A DNA stretch of 64,000 nucleotides. It comes from Cellvibrio sp. 79 (GTDB taxonomy: Bacteria > Pseudomonadota > Gammaproteobacteria > Pseudomonadales > Cellvibrionaceae). The notes under the pieces were generated by a model, which had not been told where the DNA came from, did not search any database, and saw only the letters and a program-made list of their open reading frames with translations. Location: assembly GCA_003056245.1 (NCBI GenBank), contig MVDH01000001.1:1550716-1614715 (forward strand), read 5' to 3'. This document shows positions 36,848-46,473 of this stretch, one piece after another. Both the position numbers and the translations under genes were made by a program. Numbering within the stretch: position 1 is the first letter of the stretch; each line of letters begins with the position of its first letter.

Positions 36848-38764
36848 ATGACAGTCTCTTCCGTATCGGCCCAACCTAATTCCGAAACCCCTGTTTCCCC
36901 TGCAAAACAAAGCCTTGCCGCATTAACCTTCGCGGCTATCGGTGTGGTTTACGGCGATATAGGCACCAGCCCGCTTTACACCGTAAAGGAAATTTTTGCG
37001 CCGGCCACTGGTGTGCCGCTGGATTCGCACCATATTGTCGGCGCTATATCCACCATCTTCTGGGCACTGATGCTGGTTGTTACGCTCAAATATGTCATTT
37101 TAATTTTGCGCGCCGATAATCGCGGTGAAGGCGGGTCGCTCGCACTCACCGCATTGGCGGCACAGACTGCGAATAAAAATCCGCAATTGCGGCGCTGGAT
37201 TTTATTGATCGGTTTATTTGGTGCGACTTTATTTTATGGCGATAGCATTATCACACCGGCAATTTCTGTGCTCGGTGCAATGGAAGGATTGGAGGTGGCA
37301 ACACCGGCATTAAAACCGTTAGTCGTACCTATTTCGTTAGCCATTTTAATCAGTCTTTTTTTAGTGCAACGCTTTGGCACGGGTGCCATGGGAAAAATAT
37401 TTGGCCCCATTGTTACTGTCTGGTTTTTGATGCTGGCAGTATCCGGCGTTGCACATATTGTTGCGCAACCCGCAATTCTCGCTGCACTGAATCCATTGGA
37501 AGCCTGGCAATTCCTAAGTGGGCGCGGCTGGTATGTTTTTGCAGCCATCGGCGCAATTGTATTGGCGCTTACCGGCGCTGAAGCGCTCTATGCCGATATG
37601 GGCCATTTTGGTCGCAAACCAATTCAACTCGCATGGACCTGGTTGGTATTTCCCGCGCTCGCATTGAATTACATGGGGCAGGGTGCATTGCTGCTTGCTG
37701 ATCCCGCGGCTATCGCCAATCCGTTTTATAAATTATTTCCGCAAACATTAATCTGGCCTGCATTAATTATTGCTTCGCTTGCCGCAATTATTGCATCGCA
37801 AGCGGTGATCTCCGGCGCATATTCAATGACCCGCCAGGCAATTCAATTGGGATTTTTACCACGCATGACTGTGCAACATACTTCGGCGCGTGAAGCGGGC
37901 CAGATTTATATGCCTGCGGTAAATTGGATGTTGTTGATCGGCGTCATTGCCGTGGTGTTATTCTTTGGTAGTTCATCTGGCCTTGCTGGTGCTTACGGTA
38001 TTGCTGTAACTGTCACTATGGCGACAACGACATGCCTCACCTTTTTTGTAGTGCGCGGACGCTGGAACTTACCATTGCCAATTGCCATCGCTGCTACAGG
38101 ATTTTTTCTGGCCGTGGATATTTTCCTCATCGCCGGTTGCGCACTTAAATTTTTGGATGGTGGTTGGTTTTCATTGTTAGTGGCTGCGCTGTTATTTTTA
38201 ATTATGAGTACCTGGCAACGTGGTCGCGCCATTGTGATGCAAACAATCCATCGCGATGGTGTTGAGTTGAAACCATTTTTAGGAACCTTGCGCCCTGCGG
38301 AAATCCAGCGTGCTGCACGTACAGCAATTTATATGGTGGCCGACGGTTCTACTGTGCCCCAGGCATTGCTCCACAATTTAAAACACAATCAGGTTTTGCA
38401 CGAACGTAATCTGGTTTTAACTGTGCACTTTAGTGATGAGCCCTGGGTCAGCGAAGATGCGCGCGTGCACATCGAAGAGTTGGGTAACACCTTCTGGCGA
38501 GTCACACTGAACTTCGGTTTTATGGATGTTCCTGATGTTCCGAAAGCGCTTAAACTGTGCGAGCAATACGGATTAATTATCCCGCATTTCCAAACCAGTT
38601 ATTTTTTAAGTCGTGAATCCATTGTTTCTACACCGGGTAGTGGGATGTCGCCCTGGCGTGAACGATTATTTTCAACCATGACGCGCAATGCAGGTGGTGT
38701 GGTGGAGTTTTTTCGCTTACCGGATAATGCGGTTATTGAATTGGGAACACGGATACAAATTTAA
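36848..38764 (+). CDS. kup: Low-affinity potassium transporter Kup
   Basis: The 638-residue product carries the signature [20 protein letters not shown] at its start and about 12 membrane segments, followed by a cytoplasmic C-terminal tail of about 150 residues ([24 protein letters not shown]), as in KUP/HAK/KT proteins. It takes up K+ with protons. Downstream of KdpD/KdpE-like genes with a 72-base gap, then a strong terminator. Confidence 0.95.
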   Translation: MTVSSVSAQPNSETPVSPAKQSLAALTFAAIGVVYGDIGTSPLYTVKEIFAPATGVPLDSHHIVGAISTIFWALMLVVTLKYVILILRADNRGEGGSLALTALAAQTANKNPQLRRWILLIGLFGATLFYGDSIITPAISVLGAMEGLEVATPALKPLVVPISLAILISLFLVQRFGTGAMGKIFGPIVTVWFLMLAVSGVAHIVAQPAILAALNPLEAWQFLSGRGWYVFAAIGAIVLALTGAEALYADMGHFGRKPIQLAWTWLVFPALALNYMGQGALLLADPAAIANPFYKLFPQTLIWPALIIASLAAIIASQAVISGAYSMTRQAIQLGFLPRMTVQHTSAREAGQIYMPAVNWMLLIGVIAVVLFFGSSSGLAGAYGIAVTVTMATTTCLTFFVVRGRWNLPLPIAIAATGFFLAVDIFLIAGCALKFLDGGWFSLLVAALLFLIMSTWQRGRAIVMQTIHRDGVELKPFLGTLRPAEIQRAARTAIYMVADGSTVPQALLHNLKHNQVLHERNLVLTVHFSDEPWVSEDARVHIEELGNTFWRVTLNFGFMDVPDVPKALKLCEQYGLIIPHFQTSYFLSRESIVSTPGSGMSPWRERLFSTMTRNAGGVVEFFRLPDNAVIELGTRIQI

Positions 38765-38765
38765 T

Positions 38766-38807
38766 TTTTATCGAGAGGTGATGTTCACATCACCTCTCGA
38801 TAAAAAA
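38766..38807. terminator. Bidirectional terminator after kup
   Basis: tttttatcgagaggtgatg, loop ttca, catcacctctcgataaaaa: a long perfect stem between the convergent kup and YCII-VOC genes. Confidence 0.9.
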
Positions 38808-38826
38808 GCAAATAATTTTTAATAAA

Positions 38827-39678
38827 TTACTCGCATTGAGGCTCTGGTAACATCACCATCCAACCTACACCAAACTGATCGGTAACCTGTCCGTAAAGTG
38901 GTGACCAGAATGTTTTGGTCAATGGCATATCAACGGTGCCACCCACTGCCAAAGCATCAAAAACCTTGTGTGCTTCTTCTGCAGTTTGAATGGTTAATGT
39001 TAAACGGAAGCCGCTAAAACTGGTTGCGTCGTCACAGCCATCAGACGCGAGAATATTAACATCGCCCAGTGTGAAATCGGCATGCATGATTTTATTTTCA
39101 AAACCTGCTTGCAACATACCTTCCGGTACTGGATCAGGGCTTTCACTAAAGCGCAATTTCATATTGACGGTTGCGCCCAAATGTTTTTCATAATAATTCA
39201 TGGCCTCTTCGCAGCGACCGGAGAAAAATAAATAATTATTCACTTTGGCTTTGCGCAGCGCTAATGTATGGCGCAACTCATCTTCTTGTTCCCGCACTGT
39301 GCCATCGGGATCTGCCACTGCGAAATCCTCGATCGAATAAAAACTGCGAATTTCCAAATCTGAGTCTTCATCGTCCATTGGGTTGGGGCATTTTTTTGCC
39401 CACTCCAAGGCTTCTTCCATCGACTTCACATTCCAGATCCAGTAACCGGCAATTAATTCGTTGGTTTCAGTGAACGGACCAGTTGTTACTACACGTTTGT
39501 CGCCGCTGAAACGCACACGATAACCCTGGCTGCTAGGCTTGAGTCCATCGCCGGATTCCATAATGCCTGCTTTCACTAATTCTTCATTATATTTTCCCAT
39601 CGCAGTCATGAGTTCTTCAGTGGGCATTTTTCCTGCTTCAGAACCGGGGGATGCTTTTACCATTACCATGACTTTCAT
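38827..39678 (-). CDS. YCII-domain and VOC-domain fusion protein
   Basis: The 283-residue product has two parts. Residues 1-125 match the YCII/DGPF-type (MKVMVMVKASPGSEAGKMPTEE..., TGPFTETNELIAGYWIWNVKSMEEALEWAKKCP). Residues 140-283 match PhnB-like VOC proteins (NNYLFFSGRCEEAMNYYEKHLGA, MHADFTLGDVNILASDG, TFWSPLYGQVTDQFGVGWMVML). In many bacteria these are separate neighbouring genes, often next to ECF sigma factors; here they are one chain. The activity is unknown. The two halves may form one ligand-binding unit. Start ATG 39678. Confidence 0.85.
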   Translation of the reverse strand: MKVMVMVKASPGSEAGKMPTEELMTAMGKYNEELVKAGIMESGDGLKPSSQGYRVRFSGDKRVVTTGPFTETNELIAGYWIWNVKSMEEALEWAKKCPNPMDDEDSDLEIRSFYSIEDFAVADPDGTVREQEDELRHTLALRKAKVNNYLFFSGRCEEAMNYYEKHLGATVNMKLRFSESPDPVPEGMLQAGFENKIMHADFTLGDVNILASDGCDDATSFSGFRLTLTIQTAEEAHKVFDALAVGGTVDMPLTKTFWSPLYGQVTDQFGVGWMVMLPEPQCE

Positions 39679-39774
39679 TTTGTATCTCCTATCTGGATCA
39701 TTTTTAAGGTGGGTTGCTTACTGCTATCCAATAGTCGAGCGAGTCTTATTTAAATCGACAACGGGAAAAAATAT

Positions 39775-40392
39775 TTATTCATTATTTTTTTCAACGTGAA
39801 TTATTGCGTCGCCAGCCGTTTCATTGATGACTTGTTGTGCAAATAATTCTGCGTGGGCCGCCGGTAAACTGATATCCAACGTGACACTCGTGGCGTAATG
39901 CACATTTAAAATTTGCCCCTGATGCTGATTCACTATATGGCGGACTTTGGTTTCCCTGGCGAAATCGACAACAACTTGCAGTTGTACTTTGGGGGTAACT
40001 TCCAATAGTTCCGCGCCGTTAACAGCATTGGATACCGCAGCTGAATAAGCGCGCACCAATCCACCAGCCCCCAATTTCACGCCGCCGAAATAACGCACTA
40101 CCACCGCCAATGAATTCCCCACATCACGTTCAGTAAGTACATGCAGCATGGGTTTACCGGCCGTGCCAGAGGGCTCGCCATCATCACTGAACGCTTGTGT
40201 CAGTGGCCGTCGGGTATCGCCAATCACATAAGCCCAACACACATGGTTGGCATCGGGATAGGTTTTTCGATAATGGTCGATAAACTCCATGGCCTCTTCA
40301 CGTGAGTTCACGGGGTGAAGGAACGTTAAAAAGTCACTGTACTTTTCTTCGGTGGTCGATTCGATGGCGGCGGCCAGAACGGTGTAATACAT
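39775..40392 (-). CDS. YigZ/IMPACT-family protein
   Basis: The 205-residue product has the family core HVCWAYVIGD, AFSDDGEPSGTAGKPML, VVVRYFGGVKLGAGGLVRAYSAAV and a C-terminal ferredoxin-like domain. YigZ relatives (UPF0029) are linked to translation stress or proline-peptide control, but the bacterial role is not settled. I start at ATG 40392 (MYYTVLAAAIES); an upstream TTG would add five residues. Monocistronic. Confidence 0.88.
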   Translation of the reverse strand: MYYTVLAAAIESTTEEKYSDFLTFLHPVNSREEAMEFIDHYRKTYPDANHVCWAYVIGDTRRPLTQAFSDDGEPSGTAGKPMLHVLTERDVGNSLAVVVRYFGGVKLGAGGLVRAYSAAVSNAVNGAELLEVTPKVQLQVVVDFARETKVRHIVNQHQGQILNVHYATSVTLDISLPAAHAELFAQQVINETAGDAIIHVEKNNE

Positions 40393-40644
40393 GAGGTAGC
40401 TCGGCAAGCGGGTAGTGGTTATGGCGATCCCGATTCAATAAATAACAGTGGGGGGATTATCCGGCAAATGCACGGGTTTACCAAAGTGCTATGTGGGTGA
40501 TTTGAATGAGCCATCATGTAGATACAAGCGACTTCGATCACAGGCGGCGTTTTTATTATTAGCAGGTGCTAGACATCCCTATGCCGATGCTTAAACTAAC
40601 GTCGCCTAAATTTCACCCGCAACCTCACCAACAAGGACGCACCA

Positions 40645-43600
40645 GTGATCAACCTGACCATCAATGCCCACGACGGCAACCTTTACGAAATTACCAGCCG
40701 CCACAGCCAGCCCCAATCCTCAGCCGCGCAGCTTTATCGCAATGATTCTTACCTGACCCAGCGATTGATCGCCCGTTTACCGGTAGAACCGGATGCCTGG
40801 CGGCAAGTATTGGCGCGCATCGGCTACCATCCGGCCGGCCTTCATTCCCACCCGCGCACGGCTATTTATGAGGTTGTTGCCAGCGCCGTTATGCGCGGCG
40901 ATCTCAATATCTACAAGCTGGCGTTGCTGGATTCCGCAACCAGCCTGCGCGGTAAAAACGACATCGGCCTGTGCATCATCAAAGGCCCCAAACCACATTG
41001 CGCCACCCACTTAAACCCGGAACCCATTGCCAGCCCGGCAGCCGCGCAATTGCTACTGAGCGAATTGGGCATAGAAGCCAAAGCCGTATTGGCTTATTTG
41101 AACAGCCAAAACCTGTACAACAGCTACGATCAGCAAAACCCGCTCAACGAAGTGCTGAAGCGTTTGGCAACCAGCGAATTGCTAGCCTACAAAATTCCGC
41201 TGCCGCCGATGTCGGTGCCGGAAAAGGAGGTGCAATACGCAGCTGCGTCAGGTCCGGGTTACGACCCTGTGCCTCTGGCACCGGAGAGCTCCTCATCGGC
41301 TGCTGCACCCAAGGCAGCAGAAAAACCTGCTGCCGAACCTTCGGCGGAACCAGTCGCCGATGCTCCCGGTAAAAACCCAGCCGGAGAAACTAGCCCTCCG
41401 ACAATCAAAACCTGTACGGGCGGCGAGCCGATTAGTCTGGTTACCGGTGAAGAATTACTGGAACTGCATGACTTCACTTTTAGCGGCTTGATTGCCCAAA
41501 CCTGGACTCGCACCTACCGCAGTAGCAACCGCAATAATGTTGGTTTGGGTATTGGTTGGTCCCATCCATTAAGTGAACGTTTGTCTACTGCAAACAATCA
41601 GGTTTATTTGCTGGATGGGGAAGGGCGCACAATCAGTTTTGTATTGCCACGCATTGGCGACACCACAACTAATCGCGCTGAAAAACTGCGGTTGTTTCGC
41701 TTGGAAGAAAATCGCTTCTTTATCACCAGTACCGCTTCCGGTTCGCAATTAACGCGTGAATTTTTTGCAGCTGAAGGATCAACTTCTTTCAAGTTAATCG
41801 CGTTGCATGACGCATTGGGTAATAGCCTTGAATTGCAACATGATCAAGGTGCACTGAAACGTATTGTTGCCAATGATCTGGTGTGGTTATTTGATTATCA
41901 TCCTGACGGAAACATCGCTGCAATTCACCAATTAAATGGACAAGCTGAATCGCGCACGCTGGTTAATTATCATTACGATGCGGCAGGCGATTTAATTCAG
42001 GCAACGGATGCAACCGGAAAAAGTGAATATTACGCGTATAAAAATCATCTCATCAGCAAGCGCACGCTCAAAACTGGTTACAGCTTTCATTTTGAATGGG
42101 ACAGTAACCAACCCAATGCGCGTTGTTTGCGTAACTGGGGCGATGATATTGATGGACAGCCCACTTACGATTATCAATTTGAATGGGATAAACCGAATCG
42201 CCGCGTAACACTAACCGATACCCGTGGCGGCGAACAAATTTATCAATTCAATGCGCAAGGTTTGCCGATTTATCACCGCGATGCAGAAGGCGGCGAAACC
42301 CGTACCCGTTATGACCGTTTTGGCAATACCATTCGCATCACCGATCCGATAGGTGCGATTACTGAATTTCGTTATGACAATGAGCAACGCCTGCAAAGCG
42401 TTACCAATAAAGCTGGCCACACGACAACGCTCACGCGTGATGCGTGGGGACATGTTGTTGAATCCAAAGATCCAAACGGTCACAGCTGGGCGCGCGAATT
42501 TGATGAGCGTGGTTTAATCGCCAGCCAAACAAATCCGAATGGTGAAACCACCCGTTACCAATACAACACCATTGGATTGGTGAATTCATTAACTGATCCG
42601 CTTGATCGCACCTGGCATTTTGTGTGGGATCACCAGGGCAAATTAATTGCACGCAAAGATCCAAAGGGCCATCAAAGCCGTTACACCTATGACTGCTGGG
42701 GTAACTTACTCAAAATTACCTGGCCTGATAATCAAATCAGTGAATATCGTTACGACAACAATGGTAAGTGCACTGCCATTAAACAACCGGATGGAAAAGT
42801 CGAGCAATTCAACTACAACGAATTGGGTTTATTAAGTGGTCATAAAGATTCAACCGGCCGCACTACCCATTATGAATACAATGGCCTTTCACAAGTTGTA
42901 AAACGTATTGATCCTAACGGTCAGGTTTTGCATTACCACTATGATGGTGAGCGTAACCTTGTTGGATTAACCAATGAAAAAGGCGAGCGTTATCAACTGG
43001 ATTACGATTTAAATGAGCGCCTGATTCAGGAAATTGGTTTTGATGGCCGTGTTCAACGCTATGGTTACAACCCGGTCGGGCAGCTGCAATCAAGCCAGGA
43101 TTTCGCACGCAATGGTATCGATTTAATTAATCAAATCGATTACACGCGCAGCCTTGATGGTCGTTTATTAAAACAATCCGACGCGATTAAAAAAGTCACC
43201 ATTTCTGAATATGAATACGATGCAGTTGGCCGCCTGACCTCCGCAAAAAATGATGCGCGTGAATTGAGTTGGAAATACGACCCCGTAGGTCGTGTTATTG
43301 AGGACAAGCAAGACCAGCATCAAATTAATCACGTTTACAATGCGGCTGGAGAACGCATCCAAACGCAATTACCTGACGGTGAAAAAATCACCTATAGCTA
43401 CAACGCCAATAGCCAATTTTCCGGTATGGCATTTAACCAGCAAACCATTGTTGCCATCGCCCACGACGCCATGGGGCGCGAACTCAAACGCATGCTAGGC
43501 AATCAGCTTGAAACTGAATACCGTTATGATCCGCAAGGCCGTCTCGCGGCGCAACGCACCGGTAAACGTGATCAAGACAATAAATTTGTTTCTGTTAGCC

Positions 43601-45135
43601 AACGCGGTTATCAATACAACGCATACGGTCAACTAGCACAAATTGATGATCAGTTGCGCGGTTCAACGCGTTATCACTACGACGCGCTTGATCGGTTAAC
43701 GCAAGTGGATGGCCCGAACCCGGAAACATTTGTACATGATCCTGCCGGAAATATTTTGGGCAGCCATGAAAATGAAAACACAAATACGCAACAACAATCC
43801 AACGGAAACCGTCTTGCGTTCTACGGCGATAATCATTACCGCTACGACGAACGCGGCAATCGCACTGTGGTTGCGCGCGGCAAGCAGCAAAGTTTGCAAC
43901 AACATTTTGCATACAATGCGTTAAACCAGCTTGAGTCTGTAGAAAACCAACAGCAAAAAACCAGCTTTCAATATGACGCTCTCGGTCGTCGTGTTAGCAA
44001 AGTTAACGCACACAGTGAAACTCAATTCCTGTGGTTGGACAATGCACTGCTCAGCGAAACTACAACGCAAGCTAACAACAAAATCCCCACCGCAAAAATT
44101 TATCTATTCGAGCCTGGTACTCACAAACCATTAGCAATAGTGCAAGACACCGAGATCTATCACTACCATTTGGATCATCTCGGAACCCCACAAGAAATCA
44201 CCAACTCGCGCGGCAAACTTGCTTGGTCCGCAAGTTTTAAAGCCTACGGAAATCTAGCCGTAGTCCATAACAACGAAATCGAAAATAATCTGCGTTTTCA
44301 AGGGCAATACTACGACGAAGAAACCGGCCTGCATTACAACCGTTTCCGCTATTACGATCCGGAATGTGGCCGTTTTATTAGCCAAGACCCGATAGGGTTA
44401 TTGGGTGGAGTGAATAATTACCAGTATGTGCCGAACCCGACTGGGTGGGTTGATCCACTTGGATTGAGTTGTAAGGAAACTATTCCTGATAATTACGATT
44501 TTCTTGAAGACAAGTACATTGATCCGATCAACGAACAGCAAATATTACATAATAAAACAGTAGATATTGAAGATTTAATTCGCAGAGAATCTCCATCAAT
44601 TGGATTGGATGCTAATAAGTTCATTGCTGATACAAAAAATCTCCATGCTAGTAACACTGATCTTCAAGTGGTTCATTATCATGAGTTACTTTCAATTCGA
44701 GCTTATACAGCAAATTTTTATTCGGAAATGAATTCTGGACTGAGAGGGATAAATCCACCCTTAAAGGAAAAATGGCAAGATGTGATTGGCTCTGCTGATA
44801 CAGGTTTGAATAAGCTCGCCAACTCAGGGAAAAATTATAATGGAGTTGTTCAGAGAGGATTAACTCTGAGTGATGCTGATGTGGATAGATTGTTTCCAAT
44901 GGAAGGAGAATTTAAAGATAGTGCGTTTATGAGTACGTCTAAAAAAACGGATACTGCTTTTCCTGGTAACGTCAAAGTCCAAGTTTTGTCGAAAAATGGG
45001 GTGGACATAGAAGATGTATCTCATTATCAAAGCGAAAAAGAAGTTCTCTTCAGACCTGAAACTAAATTTGAAGTTGTAGAAAAGACCCAATCTCCAGATG
45101 GTATCTGGAATATCAAGCTTGTAGAAATCGGTTGA
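40645..45135 (+). CDS. Rhs-repeat protein with C-terminal ADP-ribosyltransferase toxin
   Basis: A 1496-residue polymorphic toxin. Residues 1-190 form an unidentified N-terminal domain without PAAR or LysM motifs. An Ala/Pro/Glu-rich linker follows (about 195-255), then the DUF6531-type start (GGEPISLVTGEELLELHDFTF) and about twenty YD/RHS repeats. The conserved shell end is DPIGLLGG then WVDPLGL (residues about 1268-1274), where Rhs proteins cut themselves. The last 220 residues are AT-rich in codon use and show the ADP-ribosyltransferase signature: Arg 1404 (VVQRGLTL), Ser-Thr-Ser 1430-1432 (FMSTSK) and Glu-x-Glu 1464-1466 (QSEKEVLF), of the arginine-specific R-S-E class. Starts at GTG with AGGAC upstream. 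Delivery is probably by type VI secretion, but no VgrG or PAAR gene is in view. Confidence 0.9.
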   Translation: MINLTINAHDGNLYEITSRHSQPQSSAAQLYRNDSYLTQRLIARLPVEPDAWRQVLARIGYHPAGLHSHPRTAIYEVVASAVMRGDLNIYKLALLDSATSLRGKNDIGLCIIKGPKPHCATHLNPEPIASPAAAQLLLSELGIEAKAVLAYLNSQNLYNSYDQQNPLNEVLKRLATSELLAYKIPLPPMSVPEKEVQYAAASGPGYDPVPLAPESSSSAAAPKAAEKPAAEPSAEPVADAPGKNPAGETSPPTIKTCTGGEPISLVTGEELLELHDFTFSGLIAQTWTRTYRSSNRNNVGLGIGWSHPLSERLSTANNQVYLLDGEGRTISFVLPRIGDTTTNRAEKLRLFRLEENRFFITSTASGSQLTREFFAAEGSTSFKLIALHDALGNSLELQHDQGALKRIVANDLVWLFDYHPDGNIAAIHQLNGQAESRTLVNYHYDAAGDLIQATDATGKSEYYAYKNHLISKRTLKTGYSFHFEWDSNQPNARCLRNWGDDIDGQPTYDYQFEWDKPNRRVTLTDTRGGEQIYQFNAQGLPIYHRDAEGGETRTRYDRFGNTIRITDPIGAITEFRYDNEQRLQSVTNKAGHTTTLTRDAWGHVVESKDPNGHSWAREFDERGLIASQTNPNGETTRYQYNTIGLVNSLTDPLDRTWHFVWDHQGKLIARKDPKGHQSRYTYDCWGNLLKITWPDNQISEYRYDNNGKCTAIKQPDGKVEQFNYNELGLLSGHKDSTGRTTHYEYNGLSQVVKRIDPNGQVLHYHYDGERNLVGLTNEKGERYQLDYDLNERLIQEIGFDGRVQRYGYNPVGQLQSSQDFARNGIDLINQIDYTRSLDGRLLKQSDAIKKVTISEYEYDAVGRLTSAKNDARELSWKYDPVGRVIEDKQDQHQINHVYNAAGERIQTQLPDGEKITYSYNANSQFSGMAFNQQTIVAIAHDAMGRELKRMLGNQLETEYRYDPQGRLAAQRTGKRDQDNKFVSVSQRGYQYNAYGQLAQIDDQLRGSTRYHYDALDRLTQVDGPNPETFVHDPAGNILGSHENENTNTQQQSNGNRLAFYGDNHYRYDERGNRTVVARGKQQSLQQHFAYNALNQLESVENQQQKTSFQYDALGRRVSKVNAHSETQFLWLDNALLSETTTQANNKIPTAKIYLFEPGTHKPLAIVQDTEIYHYHLDHLGTPQEITNSRGKLAWSASFKAYGNLAVVHNNEIENNLRFQGQYYDEETGLHYNRFRYYDPECGRFISQDPIGLLGGVNNYQYVPNPTGWVDPLGLSCKETIPDNYDFLEDKYIDPINEQQILHNKTVDIEDLIRRESPSIGLDANKFIADTKNLHASNTDLQVVHYHELLSIRAYTANFYSEMNSGLRGINPPLKEKWQDVIGSADTGLNKLANSGKNYNGVVQRGLTLSDADVDRLFPMEGEFKDSAFMSTSKKTDTAFPGNVKVQVLSKNGVDIEDVSHYQSEKEVLFRPETKFEVVEKTQSPDGIWNIKLVEIG

Positions 45136-45140
45136 AAATC

Positions 45141-46301
45141 ATGGACAAAGAAATAAAAGCAGCCTTCGATGAATTTAATAAGCGTGCATCTGAATTGCCA
45201 GATGAGTATAAAATTCCTCCAGCAAATGATAAGTTTTCTGAAGGTATTCAAGTGCCAGGTCAGTGGGTTGAACGGTATATTAATTACCGTGCATCAATAA
45301 GTCAGGATGCACAGCAAGCTGAAAAGTCTAAAAATTATTTGGATGGCATTGGGCAAAATTCGTCTGATTTAGCTGCAAAGTTCAGAGGCGCTATTCTAGG
45401 TTTGGCTCTAGGAGATGCGTTAGGAACAACGTTGGAATTTACCAGGCGAGACTCTTCTTCACATTTGACTGATATTGTTGGTGGAGGTCCTTTTAATTTG
45501 GATTCTGGTCAATGGACTGATGATACAAGTATGGCTTTGTGTCTTATGCACAGCCTGTTAAAAAAGGGATACTTTGATGCTCAAGATCAAATGAAAAATT
45601 ATGCTCTTTGGAAAAACAAAGGCGCATTCAGTGTAAATGGAAAATGTTTTGATATAGGAATAACTGTTTCGGCAGCAATCTCAAAATTTGAAAAAACTGG
45701 TGAGCCATATGCAGGATCATCTGATCCTGAAACTGCTGGCAATGGATCTTTAATGCGCTTGGCTCCTGTTCCCCTTTTTTATTTTTGCAATCTTGATAGT
45801 GTTATTAAGTGGTCTGGGGAAAGCTCCAGGACTACACATGGCGCAGCTGAGGCTATCAGTGCTTGTCAGTATTTTAGTGCTTTAATTTATGGTGCGTTGA
45901 GGGGCGTATCTAAAGATGAGTTGATAGATGGCCTGTTTGAACCTGCACAGGGAGTATGGAGCCGTTATCACTTGTCACCATCTGTTGTGAATCTTGCGAA
46001 GAACTTTAGTCAAAAATCAAGAGATGAAATTAAGTCGACGGGTTATGTAATAGATACACTTGAAGCCGCCCTGTGGGCTTTCGCGAAAACGGATAATTTT
46101 AAAGATGGCGCAATATTAGCAGTTAACTTGGGCGGGGATGCAGATACAATTGGCGCTGTTTATGGGCAGTTGGCTGGCGCATATTATGGTGAATACGCTT
46201 TGCCTGCTTCTTGGATTCAAAAGTTATGGTACAAACATTTCTTTTATCTTAAGGCTGATGAGCTTCTTAAGTTTGGAGCGAGTAATTACTTTACAAATTA
46301 A
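45141..46301 (+). CDS. ADP-ribosylglycohydrolase, probable immunity to the Rhs toxin
   Basis: The product is about 386 residues. After 75 extra N-terminal residues comes the DraG/ARH fold: FRGAILGLALGDALGTTLEF, the metal site WTDDTSMALC, RTTHGAAEAISAC and NLGGDADTIGAVYGQLAGAYYG with the second metal pair. All metal-ligand aspartates are present, so it should be an active hydrolase that removes ADP-ribose. It starts 5 bases after the Rhs stop, the normal place for the immunity gene. In the known Tre1-Tri1 type VI pair an ARH neutralises an ADP-ribosyltransferase, so the same logic is likely. The N-terminal extension could plug the toxin active site. A TTG start at 45132 is possible. Confidence 0.88.
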   Translation: MDKEIKAAFDEFNKRASELPDEYKIPPANDKFSEGIQVPGQWVERYINYRASISQDAQQAEKSKNYLDGIGQNSSDLAAKFRGAILGLALGDALGTTLEFTRRDSSSHLTDIVGGGPFNLDSGQWTDDTSMALCLMHSLLKKGYFDAQDQMKNYALWKNKGAFSVNGKCFDIGITVSAAISKFEKTGEPYAGSSDPETAGNGSLMRLAPVPLFYFCNLDSVIKWSGESSRTTHGAAEAISACQYFSALIYGALRGVSKDELIDGLFEPAQGVWSRYHLSPSVVNLAKNFSQKSRDEIKSTGYVIDTLEAALWAFAKTDNFKDGAILAVNLGGDADTIGAVYGQLAGAYYGEYALPASWIQKLWYKHFFYLKADELLKFGASNYFTN

Positions 46302-46473
46302 AATATTTTGTATTTATAGTTGAGTGCAACTAGATTGTTATGGTGTGAATTAATCGGAAATCATTATATCAAAATATAGTGATTGCTTGACGCACCAGCT
46401 TCAAGATATGCGATGAGTTCGTCATGGTTCACAGTAACGAAATCCAAACTGTCTTCACCTAAAAGCCCCAGTT

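Noticed and set aside
43168..43912. Several open frames on the opposite strand of the Rhs repeats
   Set aside because: The repetitive YD codons create open shadow frames; none has a start site or family pattern.
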